Numbered from the stretch's first letter, positions 44,529 to 56,787 are shown. The stretch: 64,000 bases of DNA from Krasilnikovozyma curviuscula (GCA_014825775.1 MVAQ01000076.1:23512-87511), one strand, 5' to 3'. Notes: generated by a model not told the origin, from the sequence alone. A program made the numbers and translations.

Positions 44529-46748
44529 ATGTGTGGGATTCTTTTCTCACTGAGGTATCAAGATGGAAATCAGGTAGAATCAGACGAACAACTGGAGCAA
44601 TGGGAGATTTTGAAGGAAGCCAATGCGCTGAGAGGTGAGCTCAGAAGCTTCAATGCAGTTGTCGCGGGCAGCGTTGATGATGATAACGTTCTTACAGGGC
44701 CAGATTCGCGGAGGGCTCAAGAAATCTCTATACAGACCTTAGACAATGAATGTGCAGCGGTCAAGTTCTTCTCTTCGGTGCTTCACCTTCGCGGAACGTC
44801 TGTGTTTGCTCAGCCTGTTGTTAGCTTGAAGTCTGGCAATATCCTCTGCTGGAATGGCCAGATCTTTGAAGGGATGGACATCGGGATGGATGAGAATGAT
44901 ACCCAGAAGCTGTTCGAATGTCTGGAGGAGAGCTCGAGCTCCGCTGAGGGTGTTCTCGATGTCTTTTCTCGCGTCGAAGGACCGTAAGTGCTTTTCGTTG
45001 CCCTTCAATTACCTCAACATCTCATCTCTGAGACGGCCCAATTCTTCTCAGATATGCTTTCGTGTTCTACCACGCCGGTAGCCAAACTCTGTATTTTGGG
45101 CGTGATCCGCTCGGCAGAAGAAGTCTGTTGATCTCATCAGCTGCTGATGGCCGCTCATTCACACTGGCGAGTGTCAGTGCTGGACGGTCTGAATATGAAT
45201 GGAAGGAACTTGATTGTGGTACGGTTGGAATAATCGATCTCAAGAGCAATCAGCGACAAGTTGAATGGCGACTTCGAGATGGACCAGGACCATTTGTGAG
45301 AGTTGCTCTCCGCTTAGTTCTCTTTATTGAATCTTCTGCTGATACTCAGTCGTTCTTTTAGACTCGCATCTCCCCAATCAACCCCACGATACCCGAAACA
45401 GTGGCTGAGATATCATCGTCTCTTCAGCTACCCATCATCCCCGAACCAGTTGTTGAAGAGTTCATTACGGCTCTTTCATTGGCAGTGAAACTTCGAGTAG
45501 AAAACATACCACCTCGATTAACACCGCACACCGCCCGACTTGCCATCTTGTTCTCCGGTGGAATCGACTGCACCGTCGTCGCTCTTCTTGCAGACTCGTA
45601 AGTACCATGAACCAGTTCAAAAATTACTTCTCGATTTGACATCTCTTTTGGTATTAAAACGAAGTTACATACCTCTTACTGAGCCGATCGATCTGCTCAA
45701 TGTCGCATTCGAGAATCCGAGAGCGATCGAAGCCAAGTTAACGCATGCGAAACAGACGGCGTCATCGAAAAGAGGGAAGAAGGTGTTGGACCAGGAGGAT
45801 GATGAAGGTGGTGGAGGCGGTATATATGATGTTCCTGATCGTATGACAGGATTGGAAGCACTGAGAGAACTGTGAGTTGTAACGTCTGCTCGCGAAATGA
45901 AGAGGTACACAACAACTGAAGTTACCTCGTCGCTGTGGGTCCAGACGTTTACTACGCCCCAACAGAACCTGGAACTTTGTTCTTGTTGATATTCCATACG
46001 AGGTGATTCGGAAAATTATTCCCTATCTCTTCGCTCGTTTGTTGATCTCATCCTCGACATAACAGGAATCTCAATCGCACATAGCTCAGATCACCAATCT
46101 GATGGTGCCTCAGGACACCATAATGGATCTATCACTTAGTCTTGCTTTGTTCTTTGCCTCTCGTGGTACTGGTACACTCTACAAGGACGATTCCCATTCA
46201 GCAGAATCTTTGCTAAAAGATGACACCTCACCACTTTTTCAAAGTGATGCTAAGGTGCTGCTGAGTGGTTTAGGAGCTGATGAGCAGCTCGGTGGATATG
46301 CTCGACATCGAAGAGCATATGAGACGAAGGGTTGGCAGGGTGTGGTGGATGAGGTTCAAATGGATCTCGATAGGATACCGTCGAGGAACTTGGGTCGTGA
46401 CGAGTGAGTTTCCAACTCAAATATCACCATGTAAATTTGTCCATCTTTGCTCAAACTCCTCCTATCTTCTCATGTAGCCGCGTTATCTCATCACATGGCC
46501 TCGAGACTCGATTTCCCTACCTCTCGCTGTCCTTCATTGCTCACCTCTCCTCTGTTCCCGTCCACCTCAAGTGTGATCTCAGGTATCCCGAAGCGATTGG
46601 TGACAAATCCCTGTTACGAGCTGCTGCTAGGAAGCTGGGGCTAGTCGACGCGTCGAGTAGGAAGAAGAGGGCGATGCAGTTTGGCAGTCGGAGCGCCAAG
46701 ATGGAGAAGATAAAGGGAGGTGTAAAGGGACACGAGAAGATGAAGTAA
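44529..46748 (+). CDS. Asparagine-synthetase-domain protein (ASNSD1-like)
   Basis: Seven exons (44529-44983, 45052-45295, 45362-45597, 45665-45871, 45945-46002, 46066-46403, 46478-46748) encode 602 residues. The N-terminal glutamine-amidohydrolase domain starts MCGILFSLRYQDG with the would-be nucleophile Cys2, and contains ILCWNGQIFEGMDIG, FVFYHAGSQTLYFGRDPLGR. The synthetase domain has the ATP pyrophosphate loop LAILFSGGIDCTVVAL (SGGID about 298-302), then LLSGLGADEQLGGYARHRRA and VISSHGLETRFPYLSLSFIA. It ends LLRAAARKLGLVDASSRKKR. The pattern fits ASNSD1 and yeast YML096W rather than Asn1/Asn2, since an acidic Gly-rich insertion splits the synthetase domain and the family is diverged. The reaction is unproven in this family. 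Confidence 0.87.
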
Positions 46749-47272
46749 TTTAGGTGTTGGCATTTTGTAGAAAGTGTTGGAAGAGGTTGTATTGAGTGCT
46801 GTTGGAAGAATCGAGCGAAATGCGCATGAGAAGCAAGGAATTCACCCCTTTATTGAAGGTCACAACTTTTACTTTTCTAGTCTTAGCTCCTTTATCAACA
46901 TGCGAAGCTGAGAAGAAAAATCTTTGGGAAATGGTTTCGGCGCGAAGGGCGTCGCCATCGACGCAACCCCGAAGCTGAAACCAAAACTGCAACCAGTTTC
47001 CGCCTAGAAACAGAGCAGTAAGACGTATTCAATTCTATTGAAACCATTTAATAATTGAATTCTCTATATCGTGCGTATTAGCTTCTTCATCTGACTAAGT
47101 ATGCTGAATCTCAGCTGCTGAAGCACTCTCGCCTCTGCTCCATTATCAGAATTCCAACCCAACCTATACGAAAGCCTACTAATCTAATCAAATTATAATC
47201 TTTTCAAAACCTAGTTCCAATAGCCTACACAATACGACGCATCTGCTCTAAACCTACTCTATCATTACGCCA
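46749..47272. other. Intergenic, no gene seen
   Basis: 524 bp between the ASNSD1-like stop and the F-box start, both plus strand. The right part is AT-rich and probably contains the F-box promoter. No coding sequence supported. Confidence 0.5.
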
Positions 47273-48965
47273 ATGAATCATTTAGCCGAGTCGAGGGCAT
47301 TACCAGTTCCCACAGAGATTATCCTCGACATCCTCGCCCTAACGACCCCCAAAACTGTTGCTGCCTTTTCGAGTACAACCAAGCAGCACTATTCGGTCAT
47401 TCAGTCAGGTTCAAGGCTTTGGAGAGATGTCTACCTGAACAGCTGGGACGATCCAGAGGAGTCAGGCTGGAGGTTGGAGAAGCTGAAGAATTACGATTGG
47501 GAGCTGGAGACCAAAAGGGCAACCAAAGCTATTTCCTTCGTTGAAGGGCTCCACAGGAACGGCCAGGCTTATTTAGCGTCCAACGTTTCAGCCTCGAGAG
47601 TGTACACTCGAGCGCAGAAGCAGCTTCTGTCGAATCATCTGGACAAGATGAACCAGGTTGAGGTATTTGAAACTCTCTGCACTCTAGTTGATATGCTGTT
47701 CAATGCTCCCCAGTTCCCCAAATCCTCTCTCAACCTCGACACCCTCTATCGCCTCCTGCCGTACTCCTCAGAATCGCCACTTTTACAGATGCCTAAACAG
47801 ACTGTCACTGACACGAATCTCATCCAGCACGAGACCGGGTACACTATGCACGATCTTTCGGCCATCCTTCGACTCTATCTTGTTGCTCCAGATGATTACC
47901 CGCAATCAAGCTGGAAGACCAACAACATCCGAATCAAAGCTCGAGAGACCTCATACCTTCTCAGTAACTTTACCTCTTCAGATCTGTATGATCTTGGTCC
48001 ATGGATTGAAGGTAGTGGTGGTTGTATTAATTGGCCTGTGTTGGAGGTGAGTTGGTTGCGTTGCTCGATGCTATTTAGCCTGAAGCCTAACTGATGGCTA
48101 ATTCGCCTCAACAGTGTCTGTCGACATGTATGAATTTTAACGTGATCGAGTCGATCACTGAAGGTGGCTGGGGCGTCGACACCGACTTCCCAGGTACTCT
48201 CGCAGCGATCCGACCTTGTCCACCGCGCTCACCGCCCATCGATGGCGACTGGGCAAACATCACAGGCACTTGGTCAGGAACATACGCCTTCATCGACTAC
48301 AGTGACTGGATTCACTATAACCATCATGAGAACATGGATGGAAGCCCTCCCCATCTTGGCGATTATCGAGAGGAAGTCGGATCCGGGAAGATGAGCTTAA
48401 ACATCCATCTCATCCCCAGCCCTGACCCTCCTATTGAGAACCCCACCTCGCTGGAACAGAAATATCGTGAGTATGATATTCTGCTCTCCTCCGTCAAGTG
48501 TAGAGTGTACGAACTAAGACTTGCTCTGTAATTGGTGCAGCAACTCTGTATTTCGAAGGCACCAGCAACACACCGATCGCAACGACCCAAGCGCGGGGTA
48601 AAGTCTTCCTTACTCCCTCTGCAGGAAATGGTCGTATACCGCCCCAGGTTCGGTTCCAAATCATCATAGCATACGGCGGGCAGGACCGCTGGTCGCTCAA
48701 TGGCGTCCAGGTCGGCGGGATAGGCTCGTCGAAGGGCTTCGTGGGCAGCTGGTCAGAGGCGAATCGGAGTCCGTTGAGTCCGATGGGTCCGTTTTTATAC
48801 TTCAAAGGCTCTGAAGAGAGCTTCGAAGGGATGCAGGAGGCCGTGTTTGAAAGTGATGATGAGGATTTTGAACCGTCAGATTCGGAAGATGAGAACATGA
48901 CGATACAGGAAGACGAGGAAGAAGAGGAGGATGGTGAAGATGAAGAAATCATCATGGCTCAGTGA
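47273..48965 (+). CDS. F-box protein with acidic tail
   Basis: Exons 47273-48046, 48115-48466 and 48541-48965 encode 516 residues. An F-box at about 10-55 (LPVPTEIILDILALTTPKTV, SRLWRDVYLNSW) would bind Skp1 in an SCF ubiquitin ligase. The middle is helical. The C-terminal half has a beta-rich region (ANITGTWSGTYAFIDYSDWI, LYFEGTSNTPIATTQARGKV, VRFQIIIAYGGQDRWSLNGV) that resembles the Gly-Trp-x-Gly-Thr-Tyr substrate domain of FBXO31-type F-box proteins. The last ~45 residues are almost wholly Asp/Glu. The F-box call is good; substrate is unknown. All junctions are canonical GT-AG. Confidence 0.78.
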
Positions 48966-49448
48966 GCGTGAATATAAGTGAAATGAAGTGTGAACGTTGT
49001 GCTCCGTGTTGAGAGAGTTGAGGATGATATCCAGGCTTATATCATCGAGCTTTCGCACTTCCATTACTAGTCTTTGATTTCATTTTACTCATATTCTTTT
49101 TCTTTGAATGTTCAAGATCAGGAAGTGTTATTCAATGATACAATAGCAGAGTGATAATGAATGAGATGGATCGACGACGTGATATCCACACAGCAAGATT
49201 TCACTCAGCTGTTGTCCATTAATTACACCACCTTTTCTCGGATGTGTATCAAGGATCATCCTTTTCCGAATGAGTAGCCTTATCCATCCAGAGCGATCGA
49301 TTTCTTTTCTTTATGTTTTCATTTGAGCGGGAAGGATCCGTGATGTCGCCAGAAAATGACGTCTGAACAAAAAAGTAGCTAGCTGGATTTCAAAAGTACC
49401 TCTTAATACCCACTATCATACTCTCTTAGATATCTTAGCCGACACATC
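48966..49448. other. Intergenic, no gene seen
   Basis: 483 bp between the F-box stop and the dehydrogenase start, both plus strand. No feature beyond likely 3' and 5' untranslated sequence. Confidence 0.5.
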
Positions 49449-50685
49449 ATGACTACTGTATTCGTTTCAGTGAGTAACCTTTCGTTTTTCGCCTTTTAGC
49501 TTCTGATTGAGGTTGGATACTAACCACTTCCATCTGTTGGACAGGGAGTTTCTCGTGGTATAGGACTTGGGCTAGTTGGTATGTCACACTTCCTTTCTTC
49601 TCCTCAATATGCCAAACATCTGAAGGTTCGTTTCTAGACGCTCTTGTGAAGGATCCCAGCGTCGCGCTGGTCATTGCTGCAGCACGAAAACCCGATGGCG
49701 AAGACCTTCAAGCCATTGTCAAGTCTTCAAATGGGAAGGTCAAGACTGTAACTGTCGAAATCACGGACGAAAAGAGTGCGGCGGTGGGTACATTCGGCCA
49801 ATATCTCGTCTTTCAATCGAGGGGCTGATTGAGCTTGCTTCTTTGGGGGTGTCACATAGACTGCAGCTGAAGAAACCAAAAGGATCGCTCCAGAAGGTGT
49901 TCACGTCTTAATCAACAATGCTGGTGTCTTCCCCGATCCCGAATCACTGCTCACTCCAACTGGAATGAAGAACTTGGTTAGTCTGATGCTGAGCTTTCGT
50001 CCTTTCTTGTAAACACTAATTTGATCTCCGTCACCTTCTCTTCTAGCAATACGGACTGGATGTGAATGTTTTTGGGACTCTCAAGTTGACCGCCGCGATC
50101 TGGCCCCTCATGACGCCATCTCCATCAGGAGTCCTACCGGTCATTCTGAACGTCTCCAGTGTCTCTGGATCGACAGGAAAAGCTGCTGAGGCAGAGCTGG
50201 GAGTCAACTCGTTCAAGTCTGCGGCTTACTGTGAGTTCCACAGATGCGTTCTCATTATTCAGCCCGCCAACGCTGCCCATTCGCCCTATCGGCCTCGTCT
50301 TACTTTCTTCATTACACAGGTACCTCTAAAATTGCTTTGAATGGAGCTACTGTCCACGTTTCCAGAGAATTGAGGGGGAAGGTACGTAACTGTTCTTGTA
50401 GGCACTCTGTGTCTCGCAACAATGTGCCTCCGAACTGATTTTGGCTTTCACTTTCTACCAGGCGATCGTTTGTGTTGTTCATCCTGGATGGGTTATCTCG
50501 GATATGGGTGGGCGCGATGCTGCTATTACTCCAGAAACATCAGCAACTGGAATGTGAGTTTCGTCGCTTTTTGTGACCAAACGCGCGCTGACGCCATTGA
50601 TAGTTTGAAGCAGATCGCTCGACTTACCAAGCCAGAGGATACCGGAAAGAACATGGTCTGGGACGGATCAGAGTTGCCTTGGTAG
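49449..50685 (+). CDS. Short-chain dehydrogenase/reductase
   Basis: Eight exons (49449-49469, 49545-49578, 49638-49783, 49860-49976, 50047-50230, 50320-50381, 50462-50553, 50604-50685) encode 245 residues of a classical SDR. The cofactor loop is VSGVSRGIGLGLV, assembled across two very small exons of 21 and 34 nt. The structural motif INNAG, the catalytic Ser in NVSSVSGS and the active-site Tyr167-x3-Lys171 (YCTSK) are all present. The latter is split by an intron after the first base of the Cys codon. VVHPGWVISDMGG is the usual loop after the active site. It is an NAD(P)-dependent oxidoreductase similar to fungal C-factor/carbonyl-reductase-like SDRs; the substrate cannot be named. The last intron is 50 nt. 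Confidence 0.88.
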
Positions 50686-50886
50686 ATACAATCGCTATTC
50701 AATCCAGTTTCGTGGCTAGCCGCTTCCATCCTAGGTGCAAGGTATACTGGGCGTGATCTCTGTGCAAAGCATGCCTAGGCTCTGATTTCTAGATTACAGT
50801 GTGTCTAACATCATTCAAACTTGGTGAACTCACTCGTGTTAATGAGAAACCACACATTTGTTGTTGCTGACACAGCAATCTCACGT

Positions 50887-50900
50887 TGTTTACGTAAACA
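50887..50900. promoter_or_regulatory. Palindromic TTACGTAA element (Yap/bZIP-like)
   Basis: A perfect 14-bp palindrome, tgtttacgtaaaca, about 160 bp before the pirin ATG and 17 bp before a TATA box. The TTACGTAA core at 50890-50897 is the recognition site of AP-1-like fungal bZIP factors (Yap1/Pap1). The flanks also read GTAAACA, a forkhead-type site, in both directions. Confidence 0.55.
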
Positions 50901-50916
50901 GACCATGACAGAACAG

Positions 50917-50924
50917 TATATAAA
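50917..50924 (+). promoter_or_regulatory. TATA box of pirin
   Basis: TATATAAA 137 bp before the pirin start codon, directly downstream of the palindrome at 50887-50900. Confidence 0.55.
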
Positions 50925-51060
50925 CACAAGTGAGAAGCTTTTCCTGGTTATTGGAGATGCAACCAACCACTTGTTTTCATCCTTCTATTGTTCTGACAAG
51001 TTCTGTATCCTCGTCTTCTCCCACTTTACTACCACGAAATTACCCCGCCCCCAGTACAAC

Positions 51061-52359
51061 ATGTCGATATCTCGTACAGGCATCAAAGCCGTTCTCGCAA
51101 AGGAAACTCGAGAAGGAGTAGGTGCTACCGTTAGGAGGAGCATCACCCCTCAACTCGCTGCTCAAATGAAAAGTTTGAGTCCCTTTCTCATGCTCGACGG
51201 TGCGTCCGAAGTGATGAATGTCGTTTCCGATTCAACCTTCATCTTACGAATCAATTGATTAATTAGACGCTGTAGTGGGACCTGGGGCAGGCTTCCCAGA
51301 TCACCCTCATCGAGGTCAGGCGACTATTTCGTATCTGCTAAGAGGTTCATTTCGACATGAAGATTTTGAAGGCCACAAGGGTACCATTGAGGAGGGTGGG
51401 GTTCAGTGGATGATTGCTGGTAGAGGAATAATGCACTCTGGTGAGTAGTAGAAGAGTTGGAGGTGATCAGAGGATGGAGTAAATGTCTAATTATGGCTGT
51501 TATTTGTTGTTCTCGGTCAGAAACACCTGTTAACGGACCCGGACTCCCTATTCCTCATGGTCTACAGCTGTGAGTATATTATTTGCTCCCAATCAGACTA
51601 TAATCCTGCTGATTTTTTTTTTTTTTTTCAACGTCGTTAATCGTAGTTGGATTGATCTGCCCAAAGAACACAAGATGGTGAAGCCTTCGTATCAAGAAAT
51701 GTCAGCCTCTGAAATCCCCAGTTATATTTCAGCAGACGGAAATGTTACAGTCAAAATCATCAGTGGTGAAACTGAAGGTGTCAAGGGCAAGATTAATCAT
51801 TTAGGTGGTTGCTAGTAGGTCGACTAGGTCAATTTGATCCTCGCGATAGACTCAAAACACTGACATTTAGCCTTATCAAAACTTTTGTTTACCTCTCTAT
51901 CAACTGGACTGTCAGCTACTACGACGTTCGATTAAAAAATCCTACCGCAACTCACTTCCAACCCCTTCCCAAAGGTTGGACCGGATTAATTTACACTCTT
52001 GAAGGGTCACTTACCCTCACAGGCTCAGAGAAAGAAATTTCTCCTCACCATACCATCGTTTTGTCTGATGAGAACAACGAAGATGGGGTTTTGATGTCGA
52101 CATCGTCACATTGGCGAGGAATCTTGTTGGCGGGTGAAAAGCTGGATCAACCTGGTTAGTCGCTCTATCTTTCCATTCAGGAGAAAAAGAAATCAAACCG
52201 GTCTAATGAGTTGGTTCATTTCTAGTGGTTCAATACGGTCCTTTTGTGTTGACGTCTGAACGGGATGCACGACAAGCGTTGAGCGACTTCCAAAACGCTA
52301 GGAATGGATTTGAAAAGGCCAGGAACTGGAAGAGTGAGAATGGTGAAGCTTTCAGATAA
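51061..52359 (+). CDS. Pirin
   Basis: Exons 51061-51199, 51267-51440, 51521-51569, 51647-51814, 51916-52154 and 52226-52359 encode 300 residues, the usual pirin length. This bicupin protein binds iron through His59, His61 (FPDHPHRGQATISYLLRG), His103 and Glu105 (GRGIMHSETPVNGPGLPI); all four ligands are present. LQLWIDLPKEHKMVKPSYQE and KGWTGLIYTLEGSLTL with QYGPFVLTSERDARQALSDF match the family. Pirins act as quercetinases or as redox-responsive cofactors of transcription; which applies here is not known. The fourth intron was placed at gtaggtcgac (51815) because the tempting donor inside the preceding Gly-Gly codons breaks frame. The upstream Yap-type site would fit oxidative-stress control. 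Confidence 0.92.
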
Positions 52360-52660
52360 CTTCTTTAGTTAGGGGCTGATAGTAGCTCGGGACCAATGTA
52401 ATAAGCTTTGAAGAACGTTGTTTACTTTTTCTTAATCCATTCTAGTTTGACTCTTTCCGTTGTCGGATGTCGCTTTCTGATCCACGGAGAAAATTCTAAA
52501 CCCCGTCTTATACATATGGCCATTTTACCTCAAAAGGCCAGTCTTATCGGTGGACACTCCCATTGCCACACCGATGTCGATATATCATTCCCGCTCGATC
52601 GGCAGCGCCGTGTTTTTTCTGCCAGCAAGCTCCCACTCGAAAACTTCTCCAGCTTTCAGG
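52360..52660. promoter_or_regulatory. Upstream region of the GT8 gene
   Basis: 301 bp between pirin and the GT8 gene. An ATG at 52574 is in frame with the chosen start and open throughout, so the protein may begin there. Another ATG at 52516 is out of frame and would be a short upstream frame if included in the mRNA. Confidence 0.45.
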
Positions 52661-54022
52661 ATGACTATCGACCACATCGAACCAGGATCTCAGGGCAAGG
52701 TATGGGTTGCTCTCATCACCAAGAACAGCTATCTGTACGTTTTCCAGTTGCACTTCTGCTCGGAAGCTGCTTTTCTGAACGACCAATTTATTTTTTCTCA
52801 TTGCTCTTCAGGCAAGGTCTCTTGGTCCTTCACAGGTCCATGCAGCTCACAACCCCACCTACATCCTATCCACTCATCGCCATGATCACCAAGGAGTTCC
52901 CAGAGTCAGGCAGGAAGATACTGCGAGAACGTGGGATCGGGATGAAGGAGTGCCCCAGCTTGAAGCCCAAGAAGAAAGGCGTGGGCTTCAGCAAGGGAGA
53001 CGAGAGGTTTGAAGATACTTGGACTAAAGTAACTGTGTTTGATTGGACAGAATACGAGGTAAGCTACTTTTGAAGTGTGATCATGACGTTGTCGGCCGTG
53101 GCCAGCATTCCTCCCATTCTCACACTGCTGCTTTCCGCAATTTTTCTTTTGTCAGAGAATTATCACTCTGGATTGCGACATGATATTCCGACAGAACAAC
53201 GACGAGTTGATGAACCTCGAGTTACCAGCAGACCACATCGCGGGCGCACATGCGTGCGCTTGCAACCCACGAAGGATAGCACACTACCCCAAAGATTGGT
53301 GAGTGTGGCCTTGCTCTGTAGTGAGACGCTTATCTTTCGCTGACCGAATTCTTTGCGCTGTCCTCTTAGGATTCCTGAAAACTGCTTCCATACCTCTCTT
53401 GCGTCGCCGTCTACACCTTTACCGTTCCCTCTTCCAACTGATGCGCCTAGAGCATGGGGTCTTATCAATGGTGGTCTTATCATACTCAAGCCCAACAAGG
53501 AGATCTTCGAGGAGTTAGTCGAATTTATCGCCGAAGATCCTAGAGTAGAGTCTTTCAAGTTTGCTGATCAGGATCTGTATGCCACGTGAGTTCGACGACT
53601 CTACTTCAGCTACCCTACGGTGCTTCTGAGTGGGAGATTTCTGGCTGACATAGATCCCTCAATCTTCATTATCGCTGGTCATTGGTCGCTCTCTGATGAA
53701 TTGAATCACACATATTAGGTATTTTGCTGGCAAATGGAAGCCAGTCTCCTTCAGACATAACTCGCTCAAGACCCTTCGTGCTATCCACCCGAACCTTTGG
53801 ACATCAGACTCAGAGCCCTACAATGTTCATTATATTCTCGACAAGCCGTGGCAGTCGCACCTTCCAGAGGGCGATGTCAACTACGAGACTCATAAATGGT
53901 GGTGGGATGCTTATGCTGAGCTTAAGAAGGAGATGCTTGAGAGCGGGCAGAAGGAGAGCTTTGAGGTCGTCGACGAGTGGGTGGTCAAACCAGGCGAAAA
54001 AAGCACCGCTGGAGTTCACTAG
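52661..54022 (+). CDS. Glycosyltransferase family 8 protein
   Basis: Exons 52661-52734, 52812-53058, 53156-53298, 53370-53585 and 53719-54022 encode 327 residues. The fold signature of GT8 (glycogenin/galactinol-synthase group) is clear: KVWVALITKNSYLQGLLVLH at the start, EYERIITLDCDMIFRQNND with the metal-binding Asp-x-Asp at about 113-115. Further on are HIAGAHACACNPRRIAHYP, LINGGLIILKPNKEIFEEL and FADQDLYATYFAGKWKPVSF. It is shorter than glycogenin and lacks its C-terminal glycogen-synthase-binding tail. A retaining sugar transferase using a nucleotide sugar is the safe call; the acceptor is unknown. An in-frame ATG at 52574 would add 29 residues with a hydrophobic patch (SAVFFLPASS). Confidence 0.83.
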
Positions 54023-54462
54023 ATGTTGAAGAGTGTTTATAGATGGGAAGTCAAGGCTGGAGATGTTTGTATCGTTAACTCTTTTAGCGTGGGCCAAGTT
54101 GTGACCCTATTTCGATCATCCGCGTGGCGCTTTTTTGTTTACTTTCCTCCAGTGGTTCAACTGGTGCGAGAGACGCAGCGCATCTGCGCCTTTCAATGCC
54201 GAAAGCAGCACAGACTCAAGTTTCGCTTCTTCGTCGGCTAGAGAACTACTCGTTTTTATCCAAGGCTGGAATTTTCCCAGGGAAAACTCTGGGCGCCACA
54301 ATCAGAGAAGGGACTGAGTTTGGTTTTGGCTGGCCGCCTGCTGCCTCTCCCTCGGACGAATATAGCAGATTTTTTCAGCACTACAGGGCTCTGCATATAA
54401 AAGGGAAGGTCCCCTAGGCTATCTGTTCACCCCAAACCCAACGTCTTCCTTCCCTCAGAGAA
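54023..54462. promoter_or_regulatory. PUT1 promoter region
   Basis: 440 bp between the GT8 stop and the proline dehydrogenase start. A TATA box sits 60-67 bp before the ATG. I looked for a CGG-N10-CCG site of the Put3 type and found none. Confidence 0.5.
54396..54403 (+). promoter_or_regulatory. TATA box of PUT1
   Basis: TATAAAAG 60 bp before the PUT1 start codon, in the context gcatataaaaggga. A strong TATA box fits a gene that is switched on by substrate. Confidence 0.6.
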
Positions 54463-56787
54463 ATGCCAGCGTTCATGGCGTCGTCCTCGCGTCTCTTCAG
54501 CCGTCCTCGGATGCTCAAGGTAGGCCTGGCAGCTATCCCAACGGCATCCATACTCTATGTGGCCCCTTCCATCCTCCTCGAGTCTCCCAAGCAAACAGAA
54601 AAGAAAGAATACATCGACTGGGAGCTTCGATCTGCTCCAGCGTCGGGATTGCTGCGAAGTTACCTAGTCTACACGACCTGTCGGTTTCCTTGGATCGTCG
54701 ACCACTCAAATGATATACTAGGAGCCTGTCAGAAGATTCCTGTCATCGCCCAGGTCTCCCAGTGAGTTGAGATCGTTTGGATCTGCCATTTTGTAACCTG
54801 TCGTATAACAGATCCCGGACACCAGCGCTGATGGCACCTCGTGCACCTTTCTGACATTCCCACCCCCTTATTTTTAAATCAGATTCATCGTTCGACACAC
54901 CTGTAAGTTGCAACTGAGCCCAAAGTCACAGCTGCTGTCTGATATGCTTGTCACTCGCCAGTCTTCTCGCAATTCGTAGGTGGGGATACAGCTGCTGAGA
55001 CGCTTCCTGCGATTCGATCGCTGAGAGCGAGCCAGAAGGGGGCACTGTTAGCTTACTCAGTTGAAGTCTCAGAATCTGGTTAGTGTTGGAACCTTCCGCT
55101 AGTGATCTTGAATAAGAATGTTTTCTGACGACTTGTCCTCGCCGACTTGGCGATGTGTTGATGTCGCGTTTGCAGAGGCTGCTGGGAGCGGACTTGACAA
55201 TGAGGAGGGCTTAAAAAGGCTAAGAGAAAAGAGTGCGAGGGATCATGTAGAGGAAACGATCAGGTGCATCAATGTTGCAGGAAAGGAGAACCGAGACATC
55301 TTGAATAGTGGACCAGCTGAGGAAGTTGGATCTGTGGGTAGCACATGGGTAGCAATCAAACTTGTAAGTGTTCTTTGTAGCTCTTGAACATACCTTAGGT
55401 TGTGGTTGAGCGCTGCCGAACGAGAGAAGAGCTGACCCTTTGTCCCTTCTCCCTCCAGACTGGCCTGATGTCAGATCCCGCATGTCTTCACCGAGCATCA
55501 ACAACGATATTATCTCTCCGTTCCTCAGTCCTGCCGGCTCTTCCTACATCTCAGCCTAGTTACTACCCAGGGACTCCCATTGACGCCGAGTTCGCCCTCA
55601 TAACCTCCCACGCTGGATCTTCCCCGCTTGTACTGCCTGCGGTCGAAGGTGGAATCATACCTGGTGACCTGGAGAAGCTAAGAGAGCTTTACAAAGACAT
55701 GAGAAGTATCTGTCTGGAGGCGAAGAAGGAAGGAGTGAGAATAATAATTGATGCAGAGCACTCGTGGTACCAGGTTTGTCCCTCTAGATGCTGATACCAT
55801 TCCCACTCGCAAGCAAACTGACTTTCAACCCAAATTTGTTTATATAGCCCGGAATTGACGCTTTTGCCGTCCTTCTGTCAAAAGAGTTCAACGCTCTACC
55901 ATCACCAAAACAACTCGCCACCGTCACAACCATCACTCCTCTCATATACAACACCTATCAAGCCTATCTCGTCCGCAATCCCGAGCACCTCAAAGCAGGA
56001 CTCGCTCATGCTCAAAAATATAACTACGCGCTAGGCGTTAAGCTCGTTCGAGGTGCCTATCACGGACAAGAGACGGCGCGGTGGTACAAGCTTGGGATGG
56101 ACCGAGGCAAACAGTTTGTACCCCCGGTCTGGCAAACGAAACCAGAAACAGACGCATGCTACAACTCTGCCATCGACTGGATCTTAGACTTGATCAACGA
56201 AGACGCCAAGAAGAAGTCTTCAAGCCCTAAGGTTGGTGTCTTGTTTGGAACTCACAACGAAGACTCGGTGAGACATGTTGTGAATGGTCTAGCAAAAAGA
56301 GGTATGGCTGCCACGGGCGGTATCGATGGGAAACTGATTGTAGATGAAGAGGTCAGGAAAAGGGTATGCATCGGTCAATTGTACGGTGCGTGATCTTTAC
56401 TATTGACGACTAAAGCATTTAAGGTTTACGGCGATGGAGCCCTGACGCTATTTTTGTTGCAATGTAAAGGTATGTGCGATGCGTTGACATACAATGCTTC
56501 AGCTGCGTTTGAGCCCAAAGGCACGCCAATGGTTTTAAAATATGTGCCTTACGGCGCACTGGCTGAGGTTCTGCCGTATCTTGGACGAAGGTAAGTTCCA
56601 GCTGAATTGTGCTGCACTTGTGACTGTGATCATTGACTGCAATCAAATTGGTTCCTTTTTGCTATATTACAGAGCAGTGGAGAATAAAACGGTACTGGCC
56701 GGTTCAAATGGTGCGAAGGCAGAGACTGACAGGGTGAAGAAGGAGATGCTCAGGCGATGGCTTGGAATAGGACACACCGATGCTTAG
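54463..56787 (+). CDS. PUT1: Proline dehydrogenase, mitochondrial
   Basis: Eight exons (54463-54761, 54883-54902, 54962-55078, 55176-55363, 55459-55773, 55848-56385, 56470-56590, 56673-56787) encode 570 residues. The enzyme oxidises proline to pyrroline-5-carboxylate with FAD, feeding electrons to the respiratory chain. A basic, Ser/Arg-rich presequence (MPAFMASSSRLFSRPRMLKV) indicates mitochondrial import. FAD and substrate motifs of the barrel are intact: AIKLTGLMSDPACLHRAS, IIIDAEHSWYQPGIDAFAVL, NYALGVKLVRGAYHGQE, GVLFGTHNEDSVRHVV and GQLYGMCDALTYNASAAF. KYVPYGALAEVLPYLGRRAV with the two substrate-binding arginines completes it. The second exon is only 20 nt. A TATA box lies 60 bp upstream. 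Confidence 0.94.

Larger units (their letters stand above)
50686..51060. promoter_or_regulatory. Pirin upstream region
   Basis: 375 bp between the dehydrogenase stop and the pirin start. It holds a 14-bp palindrome with a TTACGTAA core and a TATA box just downstream, both listed separately. Confidence 0.6.

Noticed and set aside
51613..51628. Poly(T) run considered as a mobile-element trace
   Set aside because: It is the polypyrimidine tract of a pirin intron.
52516..52880. Open frame from the ATG at 52516 as the start of the GT8 gene
   Set aside because: It is in a different frame from the GT8 domain and has no similarity; at most an upstream open frame.
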